NCBI RefSeq assembly: GCF_021462415.1
Contig: NZ_JAKEDS010000003.1
Span: 186,001-250,000 of the forward strand
Length of the DNA: 64,000 nt
Source of the DNA: Rhodohalobacter sp. 614A
GTDB lineage: Bacteria > Bacteroidota > Rhodothermia > Balneolales > Balneolaceae
Direction of reading: 5' to 3'
In this document: in pieces, positions 36,130 through 44,914 of the stretch
How the letters are laid out: each line of letters starts with the position of its first letter
Position numbering within the stretch: position 1 is the stretch's first letter
The notes under the pieces: model-generated
The model's input: the letters and a program-made list of their open reading frames with translations, nothing else
What the model was told of the DNA's origin: nothing
Databases searched by the model: none
Made by a program: the position numbers and the translations under genes

Positions 36130-37121
36130 GCAAAAAGGCTTTGCCGAATACTGAAATTATTATTTGTACCGAAAAGGGCAACCTTGAAGCGATGTCCAGA
36201 CTTTTGGTTTGGTCTGTCAGGAATTTTGGGGGCAAATTTCGTGATCTCCCCATATTCAGTTATCAACCCCGAAAGCATCATAAGATCAGCCGTAAAATCG
36301 TTCGGTTTTTTGAAAAATATGAGGTTGAAATTATTGATGACGTGCTTAATAAAGAGTTTGCAGATTACCCTCTCGCCAATAAACCGCTGGCCTCAGCCCA
36401 CCGAGAAACCCATACAAAAGCGGAAAACTTGATCTTTCTCGACAGTGATATTTTTTTCCTGAAAGAGCCGACTGAACTAGTCCAATTTCATGGCAATGAT
36501 CTGATCATTCGGCCGGTTGACAGCAAAAATATTGGTACTGAAAATCCAAATGATGAAAATGCAGATTACTGGAACAAACTCTACGAATTACTGGACGTGA
36601 AAGTAGAAAGAAAAGTTCGGTCTACCGGCGACAATAAAGAAATCCTCGAATATTATAATAGCGGCCACGTGGTTGTAAAATCGCAACTCAATCTGTTCAA
36701 CAAATGGAAAGAGAATTTTCTGAAAGTAATGCGAACCGGGTTAAAGCCAAACCACGGTCTTTTTTTTGTAGAACAGTCCACTTTGTCTGCAACCATATCT
36801 CAAATGGAATTGAATGTTAAAATGTTGGAAGACACATTAAACCATCAGATATTTTCTTTTATCAATCCTTCATATTCTGATGATCTCGTTGAGAATTTTA
36901 AAAATCTGAGCTCATTACATTACCATAGAGAATTCAGAAATAATAATGGCCGGAATCCCATTGAAGAATTACTTAACACAACTGCAAATGGACGCATTAT
37001 CAATAAAAAAATTTCTGAATTTGGAGTATTAAGAAAACCGAATACGTTCACGAAAGTTCTTGACACACAACGGACTCTTAATTATAGCTTCAAACATCTC
37101 CTTGATAGTAAATTGTGGTGA
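36126..37121 (+). CDS. Glycosyltransferase-like protein (GT-A fold, GT8-like)
   Basis: This 331-residue cytoplasmic protein has the DxD motif LDSDIFFL (Asp106 and Asp108) after two Rossmann-like strands, and NSGHVVVKSQ further on, where GT8-type enzymes have a substrate aspartate or asparagine. There are no membrane segments. It is translationally coupled to the sulfotransferase-like gene. The pair may decorate a surface or secreted glycan. No polymer biosynthesis genes are nearby, so the target is unknown. Confidence 0.6.
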   Translation: MSKKALPNTEIIICTEKGNLEAMSRLLVWSVRNFGGKFRDLPIFSYQPRKHHKISRKIVRFFEKYEVEIIDDVLNKEFADYPLANKPLASAHRETHTKAENLIFLDSDIFFLKEPTELVQFHGNDLIIRPVDSKNIGTENPNDENADYWNKLYELLDVKVERKVRSTGDNKEILEYYNSGHVVVKSQLNLFNKWKENFLKVMRTGLKPNHGLFFVEQSTLSATISQMELNVKMLEDTLNHQIFSFINPSYSDDLVENFKNLSSLHYHREFRNNNGRNPIEELLNTTANGRIINKKISEFGVLRKPNTFTKVLDTQRTLNYSFKHLLDSKLW

Positions 37122-37179
37122 TACTGCATTTTTTGTTTTACACTCCATTTGAAATCATACTTAAATTCTATTCAGACCC

Positions 37180-38292
37180 ATGTATTCCAAAATTTTATTC
37201 TTTTGTCTTATCCTGATTTTTTTAATGGGAATCCATCCAACCGCATCAAATGCACAAAACGAGCCTGTCCGAATTGGAGTAGCCGGTTTAACTCACGATC
37301 ATGTCCATTGGCTGTTTGGTCGGGAGAATGATCAAAATGATATTATGATCGTTGGGATTTATGAGCCAAATCAAGAACTCTGGCTGCGCTATAAAGAGAT
37401 GTATGACCTGGACCCGGAATTGCATTTCACTGATCTTTCCGAAATGCTAAACCAAGCCCGGCCCGAAGCAGTCACCGCTTTTGGCCCCACATTCGATCAC
37501 CTAAAACTTACTGAAACAGTTGCGCCGATGGGAATTCATCTGATGGTTGAAAAACCACTTGCCGTGAATCTTGACCATGCTATAAAGATGAAACAGCTTG
37601 CCGAGGAGCATGACATCCATCTCATTACCAATTACGAAACAACATGGTATGCGAGTAATCATGAAGTAAAAGGATTATTTGAAGATGACAGTGATTACGG
37701 TAACATCAGAAAAGTAGTGGTTAACGACGGGCATGAAGGCCCAAAAGAAATTGGCGTTAGTGATGAGTTTCTATCCTGGTTGACAGATCCTATTCTCAAT
37801 GGCGGTGGAGCTATTATGGATTTTGGCTGCTATGGAGCTAATTTAATAACGTGGTTGATGGATGGGCAGGAACCGGTTTCCGTCACCGCAGTAACCCAGA
37901 CTCATAAACCGGATGTATACCCAAAGGTGGATGATGAGGCGACCATTATTCTCACGTATCCTGGTGTACAGGGAATAATCCAGGCATCGTGGAACTGGCC
38001 ATTCAGTCGGAAAGATATGTATGTTTATGGCGAGACAGGTTATGTATTTTCACTTGACAGCGTAACAATGGAAACACGAACGCATGAAGAACCGGTTCAA
38101 AGAACTTCTCTCGAACCTCGCAATTATCCCGATAACGATCCCTTTAGTTATCTTGCTGCAGTTGTCAGAGGAGATGTAATAATTAAAGATTCTGATTTGT
38201 CTTCACTTGAAAATAATATGATTGTGATGAAAATTTTAGAAGCCGCAAAAAAGTCGGCTGAATCAGGAGAAACAATCATTCTGAATAATTAG
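37180..38292 (+). CDS. Exported Gfo/Idh/MocA family oxidoreductase
   Basis: This 370-residue NAD(P)-dependent oxidoreductase has an N-terminal signal peptide (FFCLILIFLMGIHPTASNAQ), unusual for a cofactor-dependent enzyme but frequent in this group, where nucleotide is carried through export. The Rossmann start is RIGVAGLTHDHVHW (about 30-43), and EKPLAVNLDHA (about 127) is the conserved EKP motif. The C-terminal half is the beta-sheet substrate domain. Similar exported members act on sugar derivatives. Monocistronic, followed by a CPBP protease gene. Confidence 0.85.
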   Translation: MYSKILFFCLILIFLMGIHPTASNAQNEPVRIGVAGLTHDHVHWLFGRENDQNDIMIVGIYEPNQELWLRYKEMYDLDPELHFTDLSEMLNQARPEAVTAFGPTFDHLKLTETVAPMGIHLMVEKPLAVNLDHAIKMKQLAEEHDIHLITNYETTWYASNHEVKGLFEDDSDYGNIRKVVVNDGHEGPKEIGVSDEFLSWLTDPILNGGGAIMDFGCYGANLITWLMDGQEPVSVTAVTQTHKPDVYPKVDDEATIILTYPGVQGIIQASWNWPFSRKDMYVYGETGYVFSLDSVTMETRTHEEPVQRTSLEPRNYPDNDPFSYLAAVVRGDVIIKDSDLSSLENNMIVMKILEAAKKSAESGETIILNN

Positions 38293-38303
38293 AGAATCAT
38301 TTT

Positions 38304-38915
38304 ATGTCAGATTTTTCTGAAAATGAAGTACCTATTGATGGCAGAAAATTAGTCGTCATTTCTATTCTATCCGGAGTTATTTGGGTTATTATCGGGAACC
38401 TGATCATCCTGTTTATACAGGAAAGTCACCTCGCAGCCATCTTTTTCCGGGGTTCCAATATTCTTGTCCAAGCAGCAATCGGGCTCGGAAGCGGCGCACT
38501 TATCGGGTTGGCTGGAGTTCTGATGATTCGCCTCCAATCATTTAAGGAAATCCTGGACGAATATGCCATTATTCGACAGATCAAAGAATTATCGCTGTCG
38601 CCGGCCCAAATTATGTATGTGTCCCTGATTGCCGGGATTTCTGAAGAAATTCTATTTCGTGGTGCTATCCAGCCGTTGATTGGTATTTGGTGGACATCAA
38701 TCCTTTTCATCGGCATTCACGGCTACATCCGGGTTCAATCAACAACTCATGTTCTCTATTCTCTCTTTACATTGGGACTCAGTATGGTTCTGGGCCTGCT
38801 TTTTATTTATTTCGGTTTGATTTCGGCCATTGCTGCCCATTTTATTTATGATGTTGTCGTGCTCTATGGCATCAAACACGATATTGAATCAGAAAAGGAA
38901 GTCATCGAAGGATAA
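38304..38915 (+). CDS. CPBP family intramembrane metalloprotease
   Basis: This 203-residue integral membrane protein has hydrophobic segments at about 16-38, 54-74, 104-122, 128-145 and 158-195. The CPBP (ABI) motifs are present: SEEILFRG with Glu114, Glu115 and Arg119, a histidine in IGIHGY and another in AAHFIYDV. Bacterial members include prenyl-endopeptidase and bacteriocin self-immunity proteins. Begins 11 bases after the oxidoreductase gene, so probably co-transcribed. Substrate unknown. Confidence 0.87.
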   Translation: MSDFSENEVPIDGRKLVVISILSGVIWVIIGNLIILFIQESHLAAIFFRGSNILVQAAIGLGSGALIGLAGVLMIRLQSFKEILDEYAIIRQIKELSLSPAQIMYVSLIAGISEEILFRGAIQPLIGIWWTSILFIGIHGYIRVQSTTHVLYSLFTLGLSMVLGLLFIYFGLISAIAAHFIYDVVVLYGIKHDIESEKEVIEG

Positions 38916-38946
38916 GCTTATTTGAATCTTTCGGTCTATCTCGAAA

Positions 38947-41499
38947 TCAAAGTCCCGCAAGCGTTTCTTCTGCGAGTGTTTTTAATTGAGCCATGTCTCT
39001 TCCGGAATGATTGATGATGTCAATACCGTTTATCAGAAGTTCTTTCGCTTCAATATACTCACCTCTGTCAACCAGAGAAACACCCAGTTTGATCATCGAA
39101 TCGGCTGTTCGTGTATCTCCATCAGCAAAAAATTTAATCCTTGTTTCCATTGCCTCACGAAAAACAGGTTCAGCCCGCGATGGATCGTTCATCTTCAGGT
39201 ATACTTCTCCTAACAAATGCAGCGCATCTGCATTATCCGTATGGCCTTCAGGAAACAGATTGCGAAAGGTATTCAGAGCAAGGGCAAAGTATTTCTCAGC
39301 TTCATCATACTCTTCTTTCTCAAAATATAAGTTTCCCAAAGCCCTGTAACTGTGCCCCACAACTACATGATCTTCCCCAAGCAGTTTAATCCGCAACTCA
39401 AGAGATTTTCGAATCATCTCTTCAGCTTCATCATACTCTTTTTTTACACGCAATAGATTTCCCAAATGTGCCAGGCTGAAAGCAATCGAAGGATGCTCCT
39501 CTCCCACAAGATCATACCGCATCTGCAACGCTTCGCGATAGACTTCTTCGGCTTTATCCAATTCTGAATTGGCCGATAAAAAAGCACCGAGATTGTTCAA
39601 AGCCACGGCAATTCTCAAATGCTTTTCTCCAAAATTAATTCTGAAGTTTCGCAATACTTCATCCATCGATTCGATTGCTCCCTCAAGGTCTCCCATTACA
39701 TATTGAAGAGCAGCATAATTACTAAGCGTGATTCCAACAGATTCATGATCATCCCCAAGCAGGTTTCTGCGAATTTCGAGTGACTGAACGAGAAGTGAAT
39801 CTGTTGCCGTAAAATCTCCCTGAGATTGTTTTAAAACGGCCAAATCGTTGAGTGTCCGAGCTACATCCAGATGATCGTTTCCAAATAAATCATATCGCAT
39901 TGCCAAGGCTGTTTGAAGCAAAGAATCCGATTTGTCAAAATCACCTTTTTCATGGTTTATCCAACCAATGGCATTTAAACTTGTTGCCACTTCAGGATGT
40001 GTATCTCCATACAGTTTTTTTTGAATTGCAAGTGCACGTTCTGCTTGATCAATCCCTTCGTCAAACAAGCCAAGGCTTTCGTAAACATCCGAGATTACAA
40101 GAAACAGATTAGCTTGAAGAGCGGGTTGATCAGAAAGCTCGGTTTCTACCCGTTCCGCGCCACGATGCAGAAGTTCGATAGCAGTCAATGATTCATCCTG
40201 GGCTTCAGAAGGATCCACAGAAGCAAACAAATCAACCAAAAAATCACTTATTTCTTCGGCTCGGTCTCTCTGATTTTCTGCTTCAACAGCTCTTGCTTCA
40301 ATGGTTCTCGATTGAATGTAGGTAACTGTAGCAAAAGTCAGAATAAGAAGCGTCATCACTATCGAAACCCCAACACTCCATGTATGGCGTCGCAAAAACT
40401 TCCTGGAGCGGTATGCCAACGAATCTTTACGCGCGATCACCGGCAGTGCCTTTTGGTATCTTCGAATATCTTCGGCAAATTGTTCCACCGAGGAATATCG
40501 TTCATCCGGATTCTTTTTCAACGCTTTCCATATGATGTTATCAAGATCTCCTTTTAAATTGGGATCTCCCGAAACACCTGATGGTTTCGCCGGTTCCTGG
40601 TTACAGATCACATGTTCAATGTGTGCAGGTGTTCGCTTTTCAAAATGATAGGGAAGCTCTCCTGTAAGAAGTTCGTATAATAAAACGCCAAGAGAATAGA
40701 CATCACTGACTGTAGAAACCGGTTCGTGTTTAACCTGCTCCGGAGAAGCATATTCGGGTGTCATCAACCGGTTTTGATATTGAGTCACCCTTGGATCTTG
40801 TTCCAGATCCATGAGTTTTGCTATTCCGAAATCAAGCAATTTTGGCTGGCCGTTTTCAGTAATTAAAATATTGGGCGGTTTTATATCGCGGTGAATCACC
40901 AGGTTTTGATGTGCATACTGGACGGTAGCACAGACATTCAAAAAAAGGTTAAGTTTTTCGGAAAGACTGGAATGATGGCGCTTACAGTAATCTGGGATTG
41001 GCGTTCCCTCTACATACTCCATAGCAAACCACGGGAATCCTTTCTCCGTTGTACCGCCATCAAACAACCTGGATATGTGAGGATGATTAAGCGAGGCTAA
41101 AATTTGCCGTTCACTTATGAATCGTGACAAAACTTCATCAGATATAACCCCCTCTTTTATCACTTTCAAAGCGACAAACCGTTCAAACTCTTCATCATTT
41201 CGCACCGCCAGATATACATTTCCCATTCCGCCAGTGCCTAATAACCGGATAAGTTTGTAGGGACCGATCATCTCATCAGGAGCACTCTTATCATTCGCAA
41301 ACAGCATTGACGATTCAATTTTTACGAAAGGAGTTTCAAGAAGCGTCGATTCCTCCTGATCAAGTAAACTCATGACTTCTTCGAAAAGATCAAGATCACC
41401 CGTACATGAGTTCTGAAGGTAGGTTGTTCGTTCTTTCCCCTGAAGAGCCATAGCCTTCTGACACAGAGTTTCGATCTTTTTCCAGCGTTCAGGTTTCAT
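38947..41499 (-). CDS. Ser/Thr protein kinase with membrane segment and TPR C-terminal region
   Basis: This 850-residue membrane kinase opens with a helical module (residues 1-60) typical of ECF-linked kinases. The kinase domain covers about 79-350: glycine loop GTGGMGNVY (88-96), Lys112, HRDIKPPN (Asp205 of the catalytic loop) and DFG (223-225) are all intact, so it should be active. A single membrane span (374-395) is followed by many tetratricopeptide repeats to the C-terminus (LNNLGAFLSANSELDKAEEVY-type units), presumably periplasmic or peptide-sensing. It begins 46 bases after the ECF sigma gene. In this phylum such a pair is expected to link an external cue to sigma activity. Confidence 0.92.
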   Translation of the reverse strand: MKPERWKKIETLCQKAMALQGKERTTYLQNSCTGDLDLFEEVMSLLDQEESTLLETPFVKIESSMLFANDKSAPDEMIGPYKLIRLLGTGGMGNVYLAVRNDEEFERFVALKVIKEGVISDEVLSRFISERQILASLNHPHISRLFDGGTTEKGFPWFAMEYVEGTPIPDYCKRHHSSLSEKLNLFLNVCATVQYAHQNLVIHRDIKPPNILITENGQPKLLDFGIAKLMDLEQDPRVTQYQNRLMTPEYASPEQVKHEPVSTVSDVYSLGVLLYELLTGELPYHFEKRTPAHIEHVICNQEPAKPSGVSGDPNLKGDLDNIIWKALKKNPDERYSSVEQFAEDIRRYQKALPVIARKDSLAYRSRKFLRRHTWSVGVSIVMTLLILTFATVTYIQSRTIEARAVEAENQRDRAEEISDFLVDLFASVDPSEAQDESLTAIELLHRGAERVETELSDQPALQANLFLVISDVYESLGLFDEGIDQAERALAIQKKLYGDTHPEVATSLNAIGWINHEKGDFDKSDSLLQTALAMRYDLFGNDHLDVARTLNDLAVLKQSQGDFTATDSLLVQSLEIRRNLLGDDHESVGITLSNYAALQYVMGDLEGAIESMDEVLRNFRINFGEKHLRIAVALNNLGAFLSANSELDKAEEVYREALQMRYDLVGEEHPSIAFSLAHLGNLLRVKKEYDEAEEMIRKSLELRIKLLGEDHVVVGHSYRALGNLYFEKEEYDEAEKYFALALNTFRNLFPEGHTDNADALHLLGEVYLKMNDPSRAEPVFREAMETRIKFFADGDTRTADSMIKLGVSLVDRGEYIEAKELLINGIDIINHSGRDMAQLKTLAEETLAGL

Positions 41500-41545
41500 A
41501 TCTAAAGGGTTTGCTTTTACAATCCTCTGATAAGAGGTGTGATTC

Positions 41546-42199
41546 TTACTTTTGCCTTTTTACAATCAAACCCGGCATGTTTGTCTCCTTCAACTCCCTT
41601 CTCAGCCAGAGCTTTGCAACATTCCATGCGCGCCGAACCGTAATCGGTGCGATTCCCATCACTTCAGAGATTTCGTTCCACGTTAGTCCGCCAAAAAAAT
41701 GATATTCCACGACGAGGCTTCCTCTTTGGTTAAACTCTTCCATTTTTTTCAGAGCTTCATTCAGGGCTAAAATTTCATCAGCCATCATTTCACTCATATT
41801 CTCGATTTGTCCCTCAACGTCGTCCAGCTCAACTTTTGCTAATTCACCTCCTCTTTTGGCTGCCATTTTCTTCTCTGCATAGTTGATGAGAATTCTCTTC
41901 ATGGCCAGAGCTGATATCGCCAAAAAATGAGCCCGGCTTTGCCATTCGACTTCGTTATGATTTACCAGTTTAAAATAGGTTTCGTGAACCAATGCAGTGG
42001 TGTCTAATGTATGGCCGTTTCTTTCAAACCTTAGCTTTTGATGGGCCATGGACTGCATCTCATCATACAAAAGAGGCAGTAATTGATTTACCACCTCTTT
42101 ATCGCCGGATTGAGCAGATTTTATGAGCTGAGTAATTGCCTGCTTAGAATATGCGGTATTGCCGAAATTTGATCTGTTACCACCCATTGATCCCACCAT
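41546..42199 (-). CDS. ECF-subfamily RNA polymerase sigma factor (kinase-associated type)
   Basis: This 217-residue sigma factor starts at the ATG at 42199, where AAAGGGA lies six bases upstream. Region 2 (residues about 18-105, with LLPLLYDEMQSMAH and the TALVHETYFKLV segment) and region 4 (LTWNEISEVMGIAPITVRRAWNVAKLWLRREL) are clear. It belongs to the ECF group found beside Ser/Thr kinases in Planctomycetes, Acidobacteria and Rhodothermota-like bacteria (TIGR02999-like), which lacks an anti-sigma factor. Control by phosphorylation through the neighbouring kinase is the family model. The divergent gene at 42361 is a plausible target. Confidence 0.9.
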   Translation of the reverse strand: MVGSMGGNRSNFGNTAYSKQAITQLIKSAQSGDKEVVNQLLPLLYDEMQSMAHQKLRFERNGHTLDTTALVHETYFKLVNHNEVEWQSRAHFLAISALAMKRILINYAEKKMAAKRGGELAKVELDDVEGQIENMSEMMADEILALNEALKKMEEFNQRGSLVVEYHFFGGLTWNEISEVMGIAPITVRRAWNVAKLWLRRELKETNMPGLIVKRQK

Positions 42200-42310
42200 C
42201 TCACATCCCTTTCTGTTTAACCATTTTAAAATAATAAGGAAAGCCAAAATAGCAACAGATGGGAGATCAAATTCTTATAAAGAAAATATGATCACTTTAG
42301 ATTTTTTTCC

Positions 42311-42360
42311 GGCGTAACCAAGTAGAAAAAATACTCAAACGCCTAAAATTTCTTGGTCAC
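42311..42360. promoter_or_regulatory. Divergent control region with nested inverted repeats
   Basis: The 161-base gap between the sigma gene and the barrel gene holds GGCGT (42311-42315) paired with ACGCC (42339-42343), AGTA/TACT nested inside, and GTAACCAAG (42314-42322) opposed to CTTGGTCAC (42352-42360; 8 of 9 pairs) ending at the GTG start. It may be an operator or an ECF promoter; neither is proven. Confidence 0.3.
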
Positions 42361-44853
42361 GTGAATACATTAAAAAAGAAAGAAATTGAGTCCGGCTTTT
42401 TAGCCCATCCCTCCACTTGTTTTCAATGCTTGAAGCTTAAGGTTTTTGTCGTTCTATTGGCCTTGTTTTTGTCTCCGTTTTATGTTTTTGCCCAAGACGG
42501 TGACGAAGAATCTGCTTTAGAGAAAATAGAAGAGCACGCTCAAACGCTGAAAGATCTCATTGAAAAATATCAAAAGGCTGAAATTGACATCATCAAGAAA
42601 GAGATTTTCACCATTGTTGATACAGAAGGAAATCCCCGAAACTGTGACGTCGCCATTTTTTACAATAATGGAAATCAGGCACGCTTTGCCACTAAGGGAG
42701 GACGTTTTGAAGGAAATTTTGATCATGGAAAGGAACTCCCCACACGCCCCTATAGCATCCGGTTATCGGATTGTTCCTGCAGGGTTCTATCAACCACGCA
42801 CAGTTCAAGCCTTGAAGAAATTAATGAGGTTGTCGAAAAAATAAAGAAAATTGTTGAAGATGAAATAGAAGGCAAAGTTCAGGATAAAGCAAAGGAATTC
42901 GCGGAAAAAGGGGTTGAAAAAGTTTTTGAAAAATTAGGATACGGATCAGCAGCCGGTGGATTTCTAAGTGGATTTGGCTACGGGGTTGCTTTAGGACAAC
43001 CCGTTGGTGATTACATCACAGAAAGTATCAATCAAATACTCGATACATTTCGTGAAAGAAATCTGGAAGCAGCAGAGCATAACGATTTTGCCCCGCTATA
43101 TCCCAATACAGGCCATGTAAAATCTCGTTCGTTTCTCGGAAACTGGTTCGGTTCCAGTCCACAGATGACAAATACATGGAATGTAGTAACCCATTGCGGT
43201 ACGCGTGCTATACCGTCTTCAAGTGCACTATGGCATCAAGTAAAAGATCCGATCCGGACGCCTCCCCCGCCCAAAACCTACACGCCTGATACAACTCAGG
43301 AAGAGAAACGCCTTGCTGAAGAAAGAGAACGTGAACAGCAGCGTGCTGAAAGAGAAGAACAACAGCGATGGGAACAGGAAAAACGTCAGCGTGAAATAGA
43401 AGCACAGCGGCGACAGGAAGAAGCGCGCCAAAAATATGAAGAAGAACAGAGGCGGCTTCAACAGCAAGCCCGGGAAATAATGAGAACATGCCCGATCTGT
43501 GATCCAATCAGGCAGAATCTCGAGGCCGTAACCAAAAGAATTACGGAGAACGAACAGAAGATCCCTGACTTGGAGAATGCAGTAACAGACGCAGAAAAAG
43601 AGGTTGAAAATGCTGATAAGAAAGCTGAACAAGCCCGAAATAAACTGCGTGATTTTCGTAATCCAGAAGCCTGGGTGGAAAGCAATGGCAGACGGGTTTC
43701 AACTACAGACTTGGAAGTTCAAAAAGAAATGGCCAGAGAAAACTGGCGGCGTTATATGAATGATGAACAAAATGCCGAAGAGACAATGGAAAACTGGGAA
43801 AATCAAAGAGATCCTCAAAGACATGAAGAGGCAAAAGAGAGAGCTGAAGAGCGACTTGAAAAAGCGGTTGAAGATGCCGAAGAAGCTGCAAGTCAGGCCA
43901 AAGAAAACCTTGACCGGGCTAACACAAATCTTGGGGATGCCAGACAGTTGCTTAGTCAACTTAATAACCACAAAAATGAATTGGAAGATCTTCTCGAAGA
44001 GTGTTTAAATAAATGCCGTACAAATGCGGAGGAGATCGCCCGGGGCGAGATTACCACTTACGATCAATTATTGGATATTGAACCGTTAGCTGCTCCTGAG
44101 TCATCCGAAAATCCTGATGAACCCAAACCAACCCAGGAAACAACACCGGAAGAAGCATCTGAATTTCAACCGACATCTCCCCCGGAAACTGATGGAGATC
44201 CCGTACAAAACTATCATATAGATGAATTTCCCTCCTCCGGACTGCGCTTCAATCCACCAACTCTTGGAGTAAAATTAGACTGGGCTACCCGATCCTCTTT
44301 TAAAGATGCGGTCTGTGCTCAGGATGGCCTTTACGATTGTACTGTCGATGCTGTTACCCCGGTGTTAGTGCTTTTCGGGGAAACGAAAGTTTTTGATTGG
44401 GATCTTACTGACAATGGGCTGGGTGTACTTCCCATATCGTTGGGAGCATCCTTTTCTCTAAGTCAGGTAGATTTCAAACAAAGCTTTGACTATGGTGCTG
44501 CATCTTCAATGCCAAACAATATCAAAGGAAAGACAGGCATTTTGGGTTTTGATGTGTATGGAAAAGCGGCCCGCACATTTAGCCCTGTACAGAGCCTTCC
44601 GGGAGCACCTGAATTAACACCTTTCTTTAATCTGGGAATAAGCAACCTCTGGAACTGCGGTGATTTTGAGTTTACGTCCGATAATGAAACCTATGATTAT
44701 CACCGAAAACACCATGGTGTGCACTTTAAAGGCGGTGCGGGATTGGACATGAAATTTGGGGAAACCTGGGGCACTCGGTTCAACCTTGATTATACAGCCG
44801 GCGGAGCAGATGCTAACTTTCGATTTGGATTGGGTTTCACTTATTCATTCTAA
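42361..44853 (+). CDS. Exported coiled-coil protein with C-terminal outer-membrane-barrel-like domain
   Basis: This 830-residue protein starts at a GTG at 42361; no in-frame ATG comes before the signal. The signal peptide (about 27-45) ends at VFAQ. Then come a small domain with TVDTEGNPRNCDVAIFYNNG, a glycine-rich hydrophobic stretch (about 195-220), a long charged coiled coil (about 305-565; Glu/Arg/Gln rich) holding a CPIC cysteine pair, and a Pro/Glu linker. The last 200 residues read as alternating beta-strands ending in FRFGLGFTYSF, with a terminal phenylalanine as in outer-membrane proteins. I do not recognise the family. It precedes a lipoprotein gene and diverges from the ECF sigma/kinase pair. 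Confidence 0.65.
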   Translation: MNTLKKKEIESGFLAHPSTCFQCLKLKVFVVLLALFLSPFYVFAQDGDEESALEKIEEHAQTLKDLIEKYQKAEIDIIKKEIFTIVDTEGNPRNCDVAIFYNNGNQARFATKGGRFEGNFDHGKELPTRPYSIRLSDCSCRVLSTTHSSSLEEINEVVEKIKKIVEDEIEGKVQDKAKEFAEKGVEKVFEKLGYGSAAGGFLSGFGYGVALGQPVGDYITESINQILDTFRERNLEAAEHNDFAPLYPNTGHVKSRSFLGNWFGSSPQMTNTWNVVTHCGTRAIPSSSALWHQVKDPIRTPPPPKTYTPDTTQEEKRLAEEREREQQRAEREEQQRWEQEKRQREIEAQRRQEEARQKYEEEQRRLQQQAREIMRTCPICDPIRQNLEAVTKRITENEQKIPDLENAVTDAEKEVENADKKAEQARNKLRDFRNPEAWVESNGRRVSTTDLEVQKEMARENWRRYMNDEQNAEETMENWENQRDPQRHEEAKERAEERLEKAVEDAEEAASQAKENLDRANTNLGDARQLLSQLNNHKNELEDLLEECLNKCRTNAEEIARGEITTYDQLLDIEPLAAPESSENPDEPKPTQETTPEEASEFQPTSPPETDGDPVQNYHIDEFPSSGLRFNPPTLGVKLDWATRSSFKDAVCAQDGLYDCTVDAVTPVLVLFGETKVFDWDLTDNGLGVLPISLGASFSLSQVDFKQSFDYGAASSMPNNIKGKTGILGFDVYGKAARTFSPVQSLPGAPELTPFFNLGISNLWNCGDFEFTSDNETYDYHRKHHGVHFKGGAGLDMKFGETWGTRFNLDYTAGGADANFRFGLGFTYSF

Positions 44854-44914
44854 AAACTGAATCAAACATCTAAGAAAAATACGACAAGAATAAACTGCGA
44901 AACTTTATACAGAC

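Noticed and set aside
43208-43971. Several long - strand frames opposite the coiled-coil gene
   Set aside because: They arise from the Glu/Gln/Arg-rich codon bias of the coiled coil on the + strand.
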